Below, one piece after another: positions 16,944 to 25,642 of a DNA stretch of 64,000 bases. The notes under the pieces were generated by a model. That model did no database searches and had not been told where the DNA came from. It worked only from the letters and a program-made list of their open reading frames with translations. The position numbers were made by a program, and so were the translations under genes. Position 1 is the stretch's first letter. Each line of letters starts with the position of its first letter. This stretch comes from Alcaligenes faecalis (GTDB taxonomy: Bacteria; Pseudomonadota; Gammaproteobacteria; Burkholderiales; Burkholderiaceae_B), in contig NZ_CP023667.1 of the NCBI RefSeq assembly GCF_002443155.1, positions 248,001 to 312,000 of the forward strand, written 5' to 3'.

Positions 16944-17753
16944 ATGAAGATCATCCAGTTTTCGGATCTGCACATTACCCCGCCCGATGGCCTGTTGTTT
17001 GGCTCGGACCCTCTGGATCGCTTGCGTAGCTGTGTGGAACACGTCAACCGCCACCATGCCGATGCGGACTTGTGTGTGCTGACGGGCGACCTGACCCACG
17101 CCGGTCACCCACGTGCTTACGAGCGTCTGCGTGAAGGTTTGCAGGTCTTGATTCCGCCCGTGCGTCTGATGATGGGCAACCACGACAGCCGCAGCGCATT
17201 TCATAGCGTGTTTCCACAGGCCACAAGCGATTTGCCCGGTTTTGTGCAAAACGCGGAAACCATGGGTGACTGGCGTCTGATTTATCTGGACACTTTGGAG
17301 GACGGCTACACCAACGGCTACTTGTGTACGCGGCGTCTGGAGTGGTTGCAGCAGGAGTTGGCCGCGCATAGCGGGCCGGTGATGCTGTTTTCCCACCATC
17401 CTTTGCCCGCCTTGCAGTACCCGTCCATGGACTGGCTGCGCTTGAGCAATGCCCCGGATCTGTTGCCTGTACTGAAAGCACATCCCGCGCCCGTGCATTT
17501 GTTCTCCGGCCACGTGCATCGCTGCGCCAGCGGCGTGTGGAACGGCCTGCACTTTGTGACGGTGAATGGCACCAACCATCAGCACGAACTGGATCTGGAG
17601 CGTGAGGGGGCGGCTACGTCCACTTTTGAGCCGGCCAGCTATGCGGTGATCTTGCCCAATGCAGATGGTCTGACTGTGCACTTCCAGCCCTTCGGTTACG
17701 AAGAGCTGCGCTTTCCGTACACCGGCGATTTACGTGCCTTGAAATGCATTTGA
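16944..17753 (+). CDS. Class III metallophosphodiesterase, GpdQ-like glycerophosphodiesterase
   Basis: A 269-residue binuclear metallohydrolase without a signal peptide. Metal ligands are all present: D8 and H10 (FSDLH), D49 (TGDLTH), N79-H80 (MGNHD), H151 (FSHHP) and H190/H192 (SGHVH). Spacing closely follows Enterobacter GpdQ, which splits glycerophosphodiesters; the related CpdA cleaves cAMP. As the last gene of a Ugp-like operon, glycerophosphodiester hydrolysis after uptake is the best reading. It takes the place of the unrelated TIM-barrel UgpQ of E. coli. Confidence 0.85.
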   Translation: MKIIQFSDLHITPPDGLLFGSDPLDRLRSCVEHVNRHHADADLCVLTGDLTHAGHPRAYERLREGLQVLIPPVRLMMGNHDSRSAFHSVFPQATSDLPGFVQNAETMGDWRLIYLDTLEDGYTNGYLCTRRLEWLQQELAAHSGPVMLFSHHPLPALQYPSMDWLRLSNAPDLLPVLKAHPAPVHLFSGHVHRCASGVWNGLHFVTVNGTNHQHELDLEREGAATSTFEPASYAVILPNADGLTVHFQPFGYEELRFPYTGDLRALKCI

Positions 17754-17789
17754 TCCACGCTGTGCCATAACAGCGCTGCCTTGTTGAAC

Positions 17790-17838
17790 ACGGCTCCCGA
17801 TTCCTGGAGGCAATCCAGAGATCGGGAGCCGTTTTTTA
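17790..17838 (+). terminator. Rho-independent terminator of the ugp-like operon
   Basis: ACGGCTCCCGAT and ATCGGGAGCCGT form a perfect 12-bp stem followed by TTTTT. It lies between convergent genes and may also serve the receptor gene from the other side. Confidence 0.88.
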
Positions 17839-17857
17839 CGCTCTGGCCCTGTGCTGC

Positions 17858-20299
17858 TTAGAAGGAGTAACGCAGGTTCAGCATGGCATTACGCGGTGCG
17901 CCGTAATAGCCGGTGTAGAAGGTCTGATCCAGCGCGCTCAGGTACTTGCGGTTGAACAGATTGTTGACGTTCAAGGTGGCCGTCAATTGTTTGCTGAAGT
18001 CGTAGCGGCCCATCAGGTTGACCACGGCGTAGCTGCTTTGCTCGCCGGTGACGGTCTTGCCCAAATCCCACGGTGTGGCGGTGAAATGGATCTGGCTTTG
18101 CCAGTTCACACCACCTCCAATCGTCAGGCGATTCCAGCTGCCGGGCAGGCGGTAGGTGGTCCACAGCTTGGCCATATGGCGTGGCACCAGGGTTTTGATG
18201 CGCTCGCCCTGGGCGTCTTTGGTCTGGCTGTAGGTGTAGCTAAAGGCCATGTTCCAGCCATCGAGCAGCTCGCCCGTCACTTCCATATCCAGGCCCTGCG
18301 TTTTGGCGCCTTTGACAGCGGTGTAAGCCGCTTCGCGCTCGGTGCCCGGCACGATAAAGCCACTGTCGGCCACAGCCAGATTGTCCTGGCGGATTTCGTA
18401 CAGCGCAATGCTGCTGTTCACGCGACCGTCCAGCATCTCGCTTTTCAGGCCGATTTCGTAGTTATCGCCTTTGCGCGGGTCCAGAAAGTTGCCGCTGCGG
18501 TCACGATAGCTTTGTGGTTTGAAGATGCTGGTGTAGCTGGCGTAGATCGAATGCTCTTCATTCAGGTCATACACAATGCCTGCATAGGGGGTGAAGACAT
18601 TGTCTTCGTGCATGGTTTTCAGGCTGTTATTCCTGGCCAATGCTGGGTCGGGATACTGCTGGGACAGGCTGTAGCGATAGTTGCTGATGCGGGTGCCCAG
18701 AATCACGGCCAGATTGTCGCTGGGCTTCAAGCGCAGCGCGGTATAGCCGCCGTATTGCTTGACGGACAAATCGTAGTCAAACAGTTTCTCGCCGGAGATG
18801 TTCGGGCGGGCAGGATCGTTGTCCCACTCGAACATATTGTTCACGGCGGTGCCTTCAATACCGGCATAGCGCATAGGTTCGTGGAAGTTGTCGTACTTGG
18901 ACGAGTTAAAACCCAGCACCAGCTCATGCTCGCGTCCGAAGAGCTGGAACGGGCCTTTCACATTCACATCAAAGCTGGTTTGACGTTGCTTGGCGCTGGA
19001 GACACCGCCATACAGCTTCACGCCTTTGCCGGTGACCGGGTCTGGGTAACCCCAGGAGGCATCGGCACGCTGACCGCTGCGTCGGCCTTCCATATGGTTC
19101 AAAGACAGTGCCAAAGCCCAATCGTTAGGCAGTTGCTGGTCCAGCTTCAGGAAGCTGTTCGTCACCTCCATGGTGTTGGAGCTCCAGCGTGCGCCGGGGC
19201 TGGTGTGTACGTCGTAATCGATCTGCTCGCCCGTGTTGTAGAACAGAGGCAGGCCCGAGCCGGTGGAGCCACGCGGATCGTTCTTTTGATAATCCAGGCC
19301 CAAGGCCACCAAAGTGGTGTCCGTAATATCCGCTTCCAGAACGCCGTAGACAATATCTTTCTTGGTCTTGAAGTAGTCCATGTAGCTATTGCCTTCCTGA
19401 TGTGCTCCCACCAGACGGCCACGCAAGCGGCCGCTGTTGAGCAAAGGCCCGCTCAAATCGACCTGTGCCCGCATCTGATCCCAGGAGCCATAGCCCACTT
19501 CGGCATGGCCCTGGAAGTCTGCTGTAGGGCGCTTGCGCACCATGTTCACAACGCCAGATGGGTCGCCTGCGCCGGTCAATAGACCAGAGGCACCACGCAG
19601 CACTTCCACCCGGTCATAAATCGCCATATCCGCCAGCCCCTGGGGAATGTTCTGGCTGACGATATCGGACAAGGTGGACAGGCCGTCCAACTGATAGTTG
19701 TCGATAGCATAGCCACGCGAGTAGATGGTGTAGCGGTCGCTGCCTATGTGCTGGATGGAAATACCGGGCGTTTGTTGCAGCACGCTGCCGATATTGTCCA
19801 GTGACTGGTCTTCAATGCGCTGGCGAGTCATGACACTGACAGTTTGTGGTGTTTCGCGTAGCGTCATGTTCAGCCTGGTGGCCGTGGTGGTAGCGCCGTG
19901 GCTGGCATAGGTCTGGCTGCCTTCTGTCACGGGCAGGCGACGGCCCACGACACGCACCGGGTCCAGCATGGTGGCGTCCGTATTGGGGCGCGACAGGGTG
20001 ATGGTGTTGTTCTCGCGCCGGTACTCCAGGCCAGAACTTTGCAGCAGGCTGCGCAGGGCCTCTTCCGGGCGCATGCGGCCCTGAATGGGCGTCGTGCTCA
20101 GACCTTGCACCAGCGAGGGCGAGAAAAACACCTGTAGCTGGGTTTGCTCGGCCAGTTTCAGCAGGGCTTCGGACAAGGGCTGGGCAGGAATGTGGATAGG
20201 AACAGGATTGTCCTGAGCCAGGGCAGGGGCGCTGGTACTGGCCAGCATCAAAGCGAGCAGGACGGGACGCAGGCGGGGTAGAAAAGCGGTTCGGTTCAC
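17858..20299 (-). CDS. TonB-dependent siderophore receptor with signalling domain (FpvA/FecA type)
   Basis: An 813-residue outer-membrane receptor. After a signal peptide (to about residue 28) come an STN/secretin-like signalling domain (about 45-105), the plug (about 140-250, with QTVSVMTRQRI and VEVLRGASGLL), and a 22-strand barrel ending in LNLRYSF with a terminal Phe. The STN domain indicates that ligand binding is relayed to the adjacent FecR/FecI pair. The start is GTG 20299, since a TGA lies four codons upstream, and no strong ribosome site is visible. The siderophore is probably a hydroxamate or citrate type but cannot be specified. Confidence 0.92.
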   Translation of the reverse strand: MNRTAFLPRLRPVLLALMLASTSAPALAQDNPVPIHIPAQPLSEALLKLAEQTQLQVFFSPSLVQGLSTTPIQGRMRPEEALRSLLQSSGLEYRRENNTITLSRPNTDATMLDPVRVVGRRLPVTEGSQTYASHGATTTATRLNMTLRETPQTVSVMTRQRIEDQSLDNIGSVLQQTPGISIQHIGSDRYTIYSRGYAIDNYQLDGLSTLSDIVSQNIPQGLADMAIYDRVEVLRGASGLLTGAGDPSGVVNMVRKRPTADFQGHAEVGYGSWDQMRAQVDLSGPLLNSGRLRGRLVGAHQEGNSYMDYFKTKKDIVYGVLEADITDTTLVALGLDYQKNDPRGSTGSGLPLFYNTGEQIDYDVHTSPGARWSSNTMEVTNSFLKLDQQLPNDWALALSLNHMEGRRSGQRADASWGYPDPVTGKGVKLYGGVSSAKQRQTSFDVNVKGPFQLFGREHELVLGFNSSKYDNFHEPMRYAGIEGTAVNNMFEWDNDPARPNISGEKLFDYDLSVKQYGGYTALRLKPSDNLAVILGTRISNYRYSLSQQYPDPALARNNSLKTMHEDNVFTPYAGIVYDLNEEHSIYASYTSIFKPQSYRDRSGNFLDPRKGDNYEIGLKSEMLDGRVNSSIALYEIRQDNLAVADSGFIVPGTEREAAYTAVKGAKTQGLDMEVTGELLDGWNMAFSYTYSQTKDAQGERIKTLVPRHMAKLWTTYRLPGSWNRLTIGGGVNWQSQIHFTATPWDLGKTVTGEQSSYAVVNLMGRYDFSKQLTATLNVNNLFNRKYLSALDQTFYTGYYGAPRNAMLNLRYSF

Positions 20300-20446
20300 G
20301 GTGCAGGTTCAGGGTAGGGGCGGGCATCACGGTGCCCGGATTCAGATATGTTCTTCAAACGTGATGTTGAGGAACGCTGAATCTAAATACGAGTCAGTCT
20401 TAATAAACCCCTCAGTCTGAATCGTTTTGTTTGAAACAAATAGTAA
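20300..20446 (-). promoter_or_regulatory. Receptor promoter region between fecR and the receptor gene
   Basis: A 147-bp gap in which a FecI-type sigma promoter would be expected. I see no firm -35/-10 match and no terminator; the region is AT-rich near the fecR end. Confidence 0.3.
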
Positions 20447-21442
20447 CTATGGGACGCTGCTCAGCAGCACGCTGCCATCGCCTTGAGTTTGTGCTTGTAG
20501 TGGCAGAATCTGTTGCAGGGCCTGGAGCACCACGCTTTGTTCGTCCAGTAGAAACGAGGCGGTGACACGCTGTTGGCCGATCTTGGCATCAGCGATCCGA
20601 ATGGGTTGCTCGCGGTAGCGGTTGAGTTCCGCAACGACCTCCGACAAGGACAGATCACGCACAATCAGGCGGCCTTGCCGCCAGGCGGTGGCAGCGGCCA
20701 CATCAACTTCGGGCTGGATACTCAGACCCTCCTCGGGCGACACGGTGGCGCCCGAGCCTGCGGCCAGATACCGGGTCTGGCGATTCCACCAGCGTCCGCT
20801 GGACACTTCCACACTGCCGCTTTCAACCAAGACTTTGACCTGCTCGGCATCGCGGCGCACTGTAAAGCTGGTGCCGGTAACGCGCACCACGGTATTGCCT
20901 GCTTTGACGATGAAAGGGCGTTGCGGGTTGGATGCCACGGCACACATCACTTCGCCCTGAATCAGGTCCAGGTGACGGCTGTCTTCATAAAACCGCAGCT
21001 CGGCCTGTGTGCCGGTATTCAGTTCCAGGCTGGAGCCGTCCGGCAGGGGAACCCAGCGGCGCTCGCCCACACGTGTTTGCAGGGAGGCGGCGTAGACAGC
21101 CTGGGGACTGAGCAGCAGGCCGGCCAAACCGGCAGTGCCGGCCACGGCGACCAGTGCGCCAGTATGGCGGATCAGTTTGCGGCGGCGCAGATCGGGCCGA
21201 ACAGGCACCTTGTCGCCATACAGCAAGTTGACCAGGTCCTTGTCCAGCGTGCTGGCCAAAGAGCTGAGCTGCTCTACCGCCAGAAATTCCCGCTCGTTTT
21301 CCGGATCGGCCTGCAGCCAGTCTTCCAGGGCTTTTTCATCGGCTGGAGTAAAGCGGCCCGAATGCAGGCGGGCCGACCATTGGGCGGCGGCTTCGGCAGG
21401 GGAGGTGGCATCACAGGGGTAGAAGGGAGATTCAGAACTCAT
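20447..21442 (-). CDS. fecR: FecR-family anti-sigma / transmembrane sensor
   Basis: A 331-residue inner-membrane protein. Residues about 15-55 form the cytoplasmic FecR N-terminal domain (AAAQWSARLHSGRFTPADEKAL). One membrane segment follows at about 93-113, then a periplasmic FecR domain (about 120-215) and an STN-interacting C-terminus. ATG 21442 fits the family start; the frame continues 60 bases further but overlaps the sigma gene. It overlaps the sigma-factor gene by 11 bp. Confidence 0.9.
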   Translation of the reverse strand: MSSESPFYPCDATSPAEAAAQWSARLHSGRFTPADEKALEDWLQADPENEREFLAVEQLSSLASTLDKDLVNLLYGDKVPVRPDLRRRKLIRHTGALVAVAGTAGLAGLLLSPQAVYAASLQTRVGERRWVPLPDGSSLELNTGTQAELRFYEDSRHLDLIQGEVMCAVASNPQRPFIVKAGNTVVRVTGTSFTVRRDAEQVKVLVESGSVEVSSGRWWNRQTRYLAAGSGATVSPEEGLSIQPEVDVAAATAWRQGRLIVRDLSLSEVVAELNRYREQPIRIADAKIGQQRVTASFLLDEQSVVLQALQQILPLQAQTQGDGSVLLSSVP

Positions 21443-21938
21443 CGCGCAGGCGCTCGCGGACAAATTGGCTGGCCAGCGCAATATAACGCTCCACACTGGC
21501 AATGGACAGTTTCAGGTGGCGGGCAATTTCAGCTTGGGTCCAGCCTTCGATGCGATTCAGCACAAAAGCCCGTCGGTGATTCAAAGGCAGCTCTTCCAGG
21601 GCCGCCACCAAGGCACGGCGCAACTGCTCCGCACTGGCATGGGCATCGGCCCCGTCGGTGACCGGGTGGGCGTCTTCATGCAGCTCTTCCCAGGCCAGGT
21701 GCTGGAAGCGGCTATTGCGACGCCACAGATCAATGGCCCGATGACGCGCAGACCTGTACAGAAAATTACGGGCATGGGCTGCCGTCAGCGTTTTCTGATC
21801 TTTTTGGAGCAAGGCCTCCACGGCGTCATGAGCGACGTCCTCCGCGTCCGCCGCGCTGCCAAAGCGGCGCAGACAGGACTGCATGAACTCGCCATAACAG
21901 GCCAGCCAGCTTTTGCGGGAGAGGTCCGAGTTGGACAT
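21432..21938 (-). CDS. fecI: ECF RNA polymerase sigma factor, FecI type
   Basis: A 168-residue ECF sigma factor. Region 2 lies at about residues 10-75 (DAEDVAHDAVEALL, then ARNFLYRSARHRAIDLWRR) and region 4 at about 110-160 (HRRAFVLNRIEGWTQAEIARHL). It should direct transcription of the receptor gene when FecR signals iron-siderophore binding. The start at 21938 fits family length and places the Fur-like box about 36-50 bp upstream; the frame stays open further upstream. Confidence 0.9.
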   Translation of the reverse strand: MSNSDLSRKSWLACYGEFMQSCLRRFGSAADAEDVAHDAVEALLQKDQKTLTAAHARNFLYRSARHRAIDLWRRNSRFQHLAWEELHEDAHPVTDGADAHASAEQLRRALVAALEELPLNHRRAFVLNRIEGWTQAEIARHLKLSIASVERYIALASQFVRERLRDEF

Positions 21939-21973
21939 GAGGACGGGAGCTTGAATGACAAAAAGCAAATTAT

Positions 21974-21988
21974 TGCAAATAGTTCTCA
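21974..21988. promoter_or_regulatory. Candidate Fur box ahead of the fecI-like gene
   Basis: On the minus strand TGAGAAC-T-ATTTGCA matches the 7-1-7 Fur consensus (TGATAAT-N-ATTATCA) at 10 of 14 positions. It lies just upstream of the sigma-factor start, as expected for iron repression of a fecIRA operon. Confidence 0.5.
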
Positions 21989-22127
21989 TTAACTCAATGA
22001 GACTTTTTCTGCTGGCGGCATGGCGTGACGCGAGCGTGCAACGCCGATCGGGAACTTGCCGCGAAAAAACGCCATGTCCGGCGAAAAGCTTTGTTGTTTC
22101 ATACAAGATCGTTATACTTGCGAACTA

Positions 22128-22256
22128 TCAGGGGGAGTAGCTTACTTTCCGGTGCATCGTCATCACGGCAATCCGTGTTTTTCACGCATTCCCGGTGCCC
22201 GGGCAGCCTTAGGGTTGCAAGCAAGACCTTGCCATTAATGGGCAAGGTGTATCCTC
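22128..22256 (+). ncRNA. yybP-ykoY (manganese) riboswitch
   Basis: The leader shows the class landmarks in order: GGGGGAGTAG at 22131-22140, a variable central stem region, the conserved CCCGGTGCCCGGG segment, then GCAAGCAAGACCTTGCC at 22217-22233 and a closing strand near 22250. This riboswitch class senses Mn2+ and commonly controls TerC/Alx-type membrane proteins, which is the downstream gene here. A terminator hairpin follows immediately, so control is probably by premature termination that Mn2+ relieves. Confidence 0.88.
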
Positions 22257-22265
22257 TACAAAGAG

Positions 22266-22300
22266 ATGGCCTGTGTCCTTAATGGATCAGGCCATTTTTG
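22266..22300 (+). terminator. Riboswitch expression-platform terminator
   Basis: ATGGCCTG and CAGGCCAT form an 8-bp stem followed by a TTTTT run, about 90 bp before the TerC-family start. It lies between the aptamer and the gene, as in transcriptionally controlled yybP-ykoY leaders. Confidence 0.8.
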
Positions 22301-22391
22301 TTTTGTACAACATCCGTCATTTTCTCGTTGTACAGTCATGCAAGATGGTCGTCAGCTTTCAATCAAACAATATGAAAAGGCGGTCTTACAC

Positions 22392-23099
22392 ATGATGGAG
22401 TTTTTGCAAACAATGAGTTGGGCGGCAGTATTTCAGATCATCCTGATCGATATATTGCTGGGGGGCGATAACGCCGTGGTTATCGCATTGGCTTGCCGTA
22501 ACTTGCCCGCCCAACAGCGTGTCAAGGGTATTTTGTGGGGTACGGCCGGCGCCATTGGCCTGCGCGTGGTCCTGATTGCCTTTGCCCTGACCTTGCTGGC
22601 CGTGCCTTACCTGAAAGTGGTGGGTGCCTTGCTGCTGGTCTGGATCGGCGTCAAGCTCTTGATTCCTGAAGAAGATGGTCACGGTAATGTTGAGGGTGGT
22701 GCCACTTTGTGGAAAGCCGTTAAAACCATCATCATTGCCGACTTTGTGATGAGTCTGGACAACGTGATCGCGATTGCCGGTGCGGCTCAAACAGCAGATC
22801 CGGATCATCAGATCGGTCTGGTTATCTTTGGCTTGGTCGTGAGTGTGCCTATCATTATCTGGGGTAGCACCCTGGTTCTGAAGCTGATTGATCGCTTCCC
22901 TATCGTGGTGACCTTCGGCGCCGCGCTGCTGGGCTGGATTGCCGGTGGCATGATCGTGACGGATGTGAAATTCGTCGAGTTCTTCGGTGAAGCCTCCACC
23001 AGCACCAAGCTGATTGCTGAAGTGGTGGGTGCCTTGCTGATCGTTGCCCTGGGTCATGGCATTGCCGCGGCCAAGCGCAAGAAAGCTGCCCAGGCCTGA
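22392..23099 (+). CDS. TerC/Alx-family membrane protein (probable Mn2+ exporter)
   Basis: A 235-residue inner-membrane protein with about seven membrane segments. The TerC signature acidic motifs are present: LIDILLGGDNAVVIAL near residue 20 and FVMSLDNVIAIAG near 120. Alx and related TerC proteins export manganese and respond to alkaline stress. The Mn riboswitch in the leader supports that role. The chosen ATG follows AAAAGG by 11 nt; the second Met immediately after it is equally possible. Upstream in-frame codons lie within the terminator and are unlikely to be translated. Confidence 0.88.
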   Translation: MMEFLQTMSWAAVFQIILIDILLGGDNAVVIALACRNLPAQQRVKGILWGTAGAIGLRVVLIAFALTLLAVPYLKVVGALLLVWIGVKLLIPEEDGHGNVEGGATLWKAVKTIIIADFVMSLDNVIAIAGAAQTADPDHQIGLVIFGLVVSVPIIIWGSTLVLKLIDRFPIVVTFGAALLGWIAGGMIVTDVKFVEFFGEASTSTKLIAEVVGALLIVALGHGIAAAKRKKAAQA

Positions 23100-23195
23100 A
23101 ATTGAAACAGCAGGTGTAGAACCGGCGCCGGGGGCTTCGCTTCCGGCATGGTTCTGGGTTAAGCTCAAACGATTTTCTAAAAAAAGGAGTACACC

Positions 23196-23477
23196 ATGGC
23201 ACAAGCCTCCGCACGCCACATTCTGGTCAGCACCGAAGAGAAAGCGAACGAACTGAAAGCCGCTATCGAAGGTGGTTCTGACTTTGCTCAGGTGGCCAAG
23301 GAAAATTCCAGCTGCCCATCGGCCCGCATGGGCGGTGAGCTGGGAACATTTGGCCGTGGCCAAATGGTGCCCGAGTTCGATCAGGTTGTGTTCAGCGCCC
23401 CCGTTGGCGTTGTACAAGGCCCCGTCAAGACTCAGTTCGGCTACCACCTGGTAGAAGTGACTGCACGTCAGGACTGA
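23196..23477 (+). CDS. ppiC: Parvulin-type peptidyl-prolyl isomerase (PpiC-like)
   Basis: A 93-residue single-domain parvulin that isomerises prolyl bonds in the cytosol. Motifs are ARHILVSTEEKA at the start, FAQVAKENSSCPSA, GGELGTFGRGQMVPEF and QFGYHLVEV at the end. AAAGGAG lies ahead of the ATG. No signal peptide, so it is the small cytosolic PpiC form rather than SurA or PpiD. Confidence 0.92.
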   Translation: MAQASARHILVSTEEKANELKAAIEGGSDFAQVAKENSSCPSARMGGELGTFGRGQMVPEFDQVVFSAPVGVVQGPVKTQFGYHLVEVTARQD

Positions 23478-23491
23478 TACGATCAGGCCCG

Positions 23492-23519
23492 AAAAAACCC
23501 GCTACGGCGGGTTTTTTTG
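23492..23519 (+). terminator. Terminator of the parvulin gene
   Basis: AAAAAACCCGC and GCGGGTTTTTTT form a strong hairpin around TACG, 14 bp after the stop. Confidence 0.92.
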
Positions 23520-23694
23520 TGCATGCTGACCTGGTGGCTGGCGATTGGGTGTAGGGCCGGGCAGGGCTTATACATAAAAAGTCTGGACATTTGCTTGCAA
23601 GCTGCGCAGTATGCCAGCCATACCGGCTCACGGCCTTGTCGCCGTGTTGTTCGCTTACCGTGAGCGAATCAGCCCATTCTTATAAAGAAATCCG

Positions 23695-23961
23695 ATGAAA
23701 CGCACCGATATGGAAAAACTCAGCGCCGTCAAACTGCTGAGCAATGTAAAAAAAGCGGGTACGCCACACCGCTTTGCAGGTGATTCCGCCGTGGCCGATC
23801 GGCGCGAACAACGTCGTCTGGATCAGGCCGCTGGTCTGGTGTCCTTTCCTGTGAAGCTGACCCAGCCCGTCATTGATGCCGTGCGCGCTCGTGCTGCCGA
23901 ACAAGGCGTATCGACCAATGAAGTGATTGACCGCCTGCTGGCCCAAGCACTGGAGCTGTAA
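23695..23961 (+). CDS. Small protein with a ribbon-helix-helix-like C-terminus
   Basis: An 88-residue protein. Residues about 48-86 (VSFPVKLTQPVIDAV, then VSTNEVIDRLLAQAL) fit a ribbon-helix-helix DNA-binding fold. The basic N-terminal half is unrecognised. It ends 3 bp before the DUF188 gene, so they are cotranscribed. No toxin partner with known motifs is adjacent, so a toxin-antitoxin role is not supported. Confidence 0.6.
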   Translation: MKRTDMEKLSAVKLLSNVKKAGTPHRFAGDSAVADRREQRRLDQAAGLVSFPVKLTQPVIDAVRARAAEQGVSTNEVIDRLLAQALEL

Positions 23962-23964
23962 TCC

Positions 23965-24426
23965 ATGCAGATTTGGGTTGATGCGGACGCGTGTCCCGTC
24001 GTCATCAAGGAAATTCTGTACCGTGCCGGGCAGCGTTGGAGCCGCCATGTGATCCTGGTGGCCAACCAGATGCTGCGCACCCCGCCATCGCCCTGGTTGC
24101 GGGCGGTGCAGGTGGCGCGGGGCTTTGATGTGGCGGATGACTACATTGTCCAGCACGCCAGCGTGGGAGATCTGGTAATTACCGCTGATATCCCCCTGGC
24201 CGCCCAGGTGCTGGAGCGCAAAGCCCTGGTCCTGACCCCCAGAGGCGAACGGCTGGATGCCAATAGCATAGGCGAGCGCCTGGCCATGCGCGACATGATG
24301 GAAGAGCTGCGCAGCACTGGCGTGGATATCGGAGGCCCGGCCCCCTTCAGTCAGGCCGACCGACGCGAGTTTGCCAACGCATTGGATCGCCTGATGATGA
24401 GCCTGAAAACGGCTGCGAGATCGTAA
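23965..24426 (+). CDS. YaiI/YqxD family protein (DUF188, PIN-like)
   Basis: A 153-residue protein. The family opening [16 protein letters not shown] is at residues 3-18, followed by [23 protein letters not shown] and a C-terminal [15 protein letters not shown]. The conserved acidic residues resemble a PIN-type nuclease centre, but no activity is established for the family as far as I know. Confidence 0.9.
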   Translation: MQIWVDADACPVVIKEILYRAGQRWSRHVILVANQMLRTPPSPWLRAVQVARGFDVADDYIVQHASVGDLVITADIPLAAQVLERKALVLTPRGERLDANSIGERLAMRDMMEELRSTGVDIGGPAPFSQADRREFANALDRLMMSLKTAARS

Positions 24427-24497
24427 ACAGACTTGCCATCCCCCCGGTCCTTGTGTGAGCCTGTCGCTAAATTGAAATTTTTAAAGTGAAGTATGTA

Positions 24498-24872
24498 ATG
24501 ACAGACTCCAACCGCCCCCTGATGAATTTGACTGGCCTGAATGAGGCCGTCGCCCAGTTCGCCCGCGAGCGTGAGTGGGACCAGTTCCATAGCCCCAAAA
24601 ACCTGGCCATGGCCCTGACCAACGAAGTGGGCGAGCTGATCGAAATCTTCCAATGGCTGACAGAAGACCAGTCCCGCGAGGTTGGTAACGATCCGAAAAC
24701 CGCCGAAGCCGTGCGCGATGAGCTGGCCGACGTGCAGATCTATTTGAGCCGTCTTGCAGTCGTTCTAGGTGTGGATATGAACGAAGCGGTCACGAATAAG
24801 CTGGTGAAGAATGCGCAGAAATACCCCGCTGATAAGGTGCGGGGGACGAACAAGAAATATACGGAGTTGTAA
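24498..24872 (+). CDS. MazG-like nucleotide pyrophosphohydrolase
   Basis: A 124-residue all-helical enzyme that should cleave non-canonical or dC-type nucleoside triphosphates to monophosphates. The metal-binding motif is seen as ALTNEVGELIEIFQWL and DELADVQIYLSRLA (ExxE...ExxD pattern). Length fits the RS21-C6/dCTPase group. ATG 24498 is preferred; a GTG at 24486 would add four residues. Confidence 0.87.
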   Translation: MTDSNRPLMNLTGLNEAVAQFAREREWDQFHSPKNLAMALTNEVGELIEIFQWLTEDQSREVGNDPKTAEAVRDELADVQIYLSRLAVVLGVDMNEAVTNKLVKNAQKYPADKVRGTNKKYTEL

Positions 24873-24885
24873 AAGGGGCTAGGGA

Positions 24886-25527
24886 TTACAGCTCCCCCAG
24901 CATTTCCTCTACAAATCGTTCCATCCGCGCGTGTCGTTCATGCGCGATTTCCTGTCCGCGCCTTGTCTGAAAACCTTCGGCCAATTTGAATAATTTGGCC
25001 GGGAAGTGATCCAGTGCGTAGTGCTTGTCATCCAGAGGGCGACTCTCTGCTTTTGGATCTTCCGGCTCATACAAGCTGGAGCCCATTCGCCCTGCGGTAT
25101 AGAAGCAGCGAGCGATCCCTAAAGCACCAATGGCATCCAGACGGTCCGCATCCTGCAAGATGCGGGCTTCCAGGCTGACCGGCGTTATGTTGGCTGAAAA
25201 ACTATGGCTTTTGATCGCTTGGCCCACGGCTTCACAGTCCTGCTCGGACCAGTCCATCCTGGTCAGGATGTGTTGCGCTTGCTCCGCTGACAGAGTGGAA
25301 GCGCGCGAACGCAGGGGCGAGTTTTTTTCTACCGCCACGCAGTCGTGCAGCACCGTTGCTGCCAGCAAAATCCGCAGATCCCCACCTTCTTTTTCCTGAA
25401 TCGCACAGACGTTCTTCCAGACGCGCTGCAAGTGTGATTGGTCATGGGAGCCGTCGTTGTGACTGGTGCTGCTGTGGGGCAGGAGTTGGGCGGCAAGCTC
25501 GTCGAAGGGGTGGAACAGGCTGGACAT
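24886..25527 (-). CDS. HD-domain phosphohydrolase
   Basis: A 213-residue protein with the HD metal-binding set: DQSHLQRVW (His, about residue 32), VLHDCVAVEK (HD, about 62) and DADRLDAIGALGIAR (Asp, about 126). It resembles YedJ-type phosphohydrolases; the substrate is unknown. It is convergent with the MazG-like gene with 13 bp between stops. ATG 25527 gives the usual N-terminus; the frame itself is open 33 bases more. Confidence 0.85.
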   Translation of the reverse strand: MSSLFHPFDELAAQLLPHSSTSHNDGSHDQSHLQRVWKNVCAIQEKEGGDLRILLAATVLHDCVAVEKNSPLRSRASTLSAEQAQHILTRMDWSEQDCEAVGQAIKSHSFSANITPVSLEARILQDADRLDAIGALGIARCFYTAGRMGSSLYEPEDPKAESRPLDDKHYALDHFPAKLFKLAEGFQTRRGQEIAHERHARMERFVEEMLGEL

Positions 25528-25642
25528 GGCTATGGTTCGCTGTAAAGGGTGCCACAGCATAACGCGAAGCAGCAGGGGCAGGACAGGCTCAAGAAAAAGG
25601 GCTGCCAGTGGCAGCCCTGAAGATGAGTTGCAGTTGTTAGAG

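Noticed and set aside
17987..19582. 531-codon antisense frame opposite the FecA-type receptor
   Set aside because: No family features; the minus strand encodes an intact receptor.
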